A DNA stretch of 62,823 nucleotides from an uncultured Bacteroidales bacterium (GTDB lineage Bacteria > Bacteroidota > Bacteroidia > Bacteroidales > UBA932): contig CALVDH010000016.1 in the NCBI GenBank assembly GCA_944326235.1, forward strand, positions 1 through 62,823, in the 5' to 3' direction. Made by a program: the position numbers and the translations under genes. This document shows, one piece after another, positions 62,281 to 62,823 of the stretch. The notes beneath the pieces are model-generated. The model saw nothing but the letters and a program-made list of their open reading frames with translations, was not told where the DNA came from and made no database searches. Numbering within the stretch: position 1 is the first letter of the stretch; every line of letters starts with the position of its first letter.

Positions 62281-62823
62281 TTATTCACTGCGCCTGAATC
62301 CCAAATAATATACGAGGGAGGCCATGGCACTGAGGGCGGCAACCAGATATGTGCGTGCAGCCCAGCGGAGGGTGGTGCGGGCCTGGTCCAGCTCGACGGT
62401 AGAGAGTGTGTTGGAGCGCTCCAGCCAGGCGAGGGCGCGGGCCGATGCATTGTACTCCACCGGCAGGGTGATGGCGCTGAAGAGGAATATCATGAAGAAC
62501 ATGGCGATACCTATCCAGTAGAGGGCAGGGAAGGCCGTCATCATGATCAGTCCCAGGATAATCACTATCTGGGCGAACATCGAGGAGAACTGCACGATGG
62601 GCACGAGGGCCGAGCGCATCTTCAGGAAGGCGTAGCCCTCCGCGTGCTGTACGGCGTGTCCGCACTCGTGGGCCGCTACTGCCGCTGCCGCCACGCTGTT
62701 GCTGTTGTATACCGAGTCGGAGAGGTTCAGGGTCTTTTTGGCGGGATTGTAGTGGTCGGTGAGATGGCCGCTGACATTGGTTACCCGCACGTCGCGGATA
62801 CCGTGGTCACGCAGCATCTTCTC
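62281..62823 (-). CDS. zinc metallopeptidase, YugP-like (cut by window edge)
   Basis: The C-terminal 180 residues are present; the frame is open to the window end, so the start lies outside. The zinc-binding motif AAHECGHAVQHAEGYAFLKM (HExxH form HECGH) is followed by membrane helices (IVQFSSMFAQIVIILGLIMM, FPALYWIGIAMFFMIFLFSA) and the conserved LPVEYNASARALAWLE. This matches the neutral zinc metallopeptidase family PF04298 found in many Bacteroidota and Firmicutes. An integral inner-membrane protease is inferred. Its natural substrate is not known. Confidence 0.92.
   Translation of the reverse strand, partial: EKMLRDHGIRDVRVTNVSGHLTDHYNPAKKTLNLSDSVYNSNSVAAAAVAAHECGHAVQHAEGYAFLKMRSALVPIVQFSSMFAQIVIILGLIMMTAFPALYWIGIAMFFMIFLFSAITLPVEYNASARALAWLERSNTLSTVELDQARTTLRWAARTYLVAALSAMASLVYYLGFRRSE

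Overview
The window is a GC-rich chromosomal segment from a member of the Bacteroidota, most likely a gut-type Bacteroidales (an Alistipes- or Cryptobacteroides-like genome would fit; the genus cannot be fixed by reading). The grounds are: many start sites preceded by the Bacteroidota -7 box TAnnTTTG; families typical of the order (DUF4251 and DUF349 proteins, 6-bladed beta-propeller lipoprotein, FtsX-type permease without its own ATPase, THUMP-like methyltransferase, truncated sensor beside TrkH); and Bacteroidales-style AT-rich leaders without strong Shine-Dalgarno sequences. Most of the segment is housekeeping core genome. No phage, plasmid, transposase or cas gene was seen.

Layout. 1-4.8 kb (minus): a heavy-metal RND efflux operon with a His-rich lipoprotein adaptor, CusA/CzcA-type pump and TolC-like outer-membrane protein (cut by the window edge). 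4.9-9 kb: DUF4251 protein and a large AsmA-like protein. 9-13 kb: rfbA, rfbB, a Uup-type ABC-F ATPase and a 57-residue membrane protein. 13-14.8 kb (minus): ABC transporter. 14.9 kb: tRNA-Ser(CGA), followed by 1.7 kb of non-coding nested repeats (cluster 1). 16.7-18.7 kb (minus): LysE exporter, TetR regulator, trmD. 18.8-23.5 kb: DUF349 protein, yidC, YggS-type PLP protein. 23.6-26.4 kb (minus): surE-lpxB-dapF. 26.4-31.2 kb: gapA, HAMP sensor, trkH, RecD-like helicase. 31.4-38.1 kb: THUMP-like methyltransferase, phosphohexomutase, pssA, two C1B peptidases, queE. 38.3-48.6 kb: N-domain-less clpB, LysO-type exporter, pyrE, small protein, NOL1/NOP2/Sun methyltransferase, rpsA, rnz, S41 protease. 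48.5-53 kb (minus): mltG, glucosaminidase/LysM protein, FtsX permease. 53-54.2 kb: repeat cluster 2. 54.2-58.7 kb: membrane HTH regulator, cdd, beta-propeller lipoprotein, SRP RNA, mnmA, LOG family protein. 58.8-59.3 kb: foldback element and repeat cluster 3. 59.3-62.8 kb: short UvrA paralogue, PIN toxin/antitoxin pair, zinc metallopeptidase (cut by the edge).

The unexplained material is in the non-coding DNA. (1) A 40-nt hairpin unit with fixed 12-16-12 geometry occurs 14 times, 13 of them in three arrays with a period of 104-106 bp. The inter-unit DNA is related within each array, so these are not CRISPRs, and the 104-bp period of one array argues against coding. (2) Four intergenic sites carry long, near-perfect inverted repeats whose sequence is specific to the locus (tRNA-Ser 3' end, yggS stop codon, the 31.2-kb convergent gap, and the region after the LOG gene). 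Two of these enclose a 74-nt core with three hairpins whose stems covary. (3) Clusters 1 and 2 share further modules, including a 24-nt identical block in inverted orientation.

The genes themselves look like ordinary core functions: envelope biogenesis (lpxB, yidC, mltG, pssA, rfbAB), RNA modification and translation (trmD, queE, mnmA, rpsA, tRNA-Ser, SRP RNA) and ion/metal homeostasis (Cus-type pump, TrkH).
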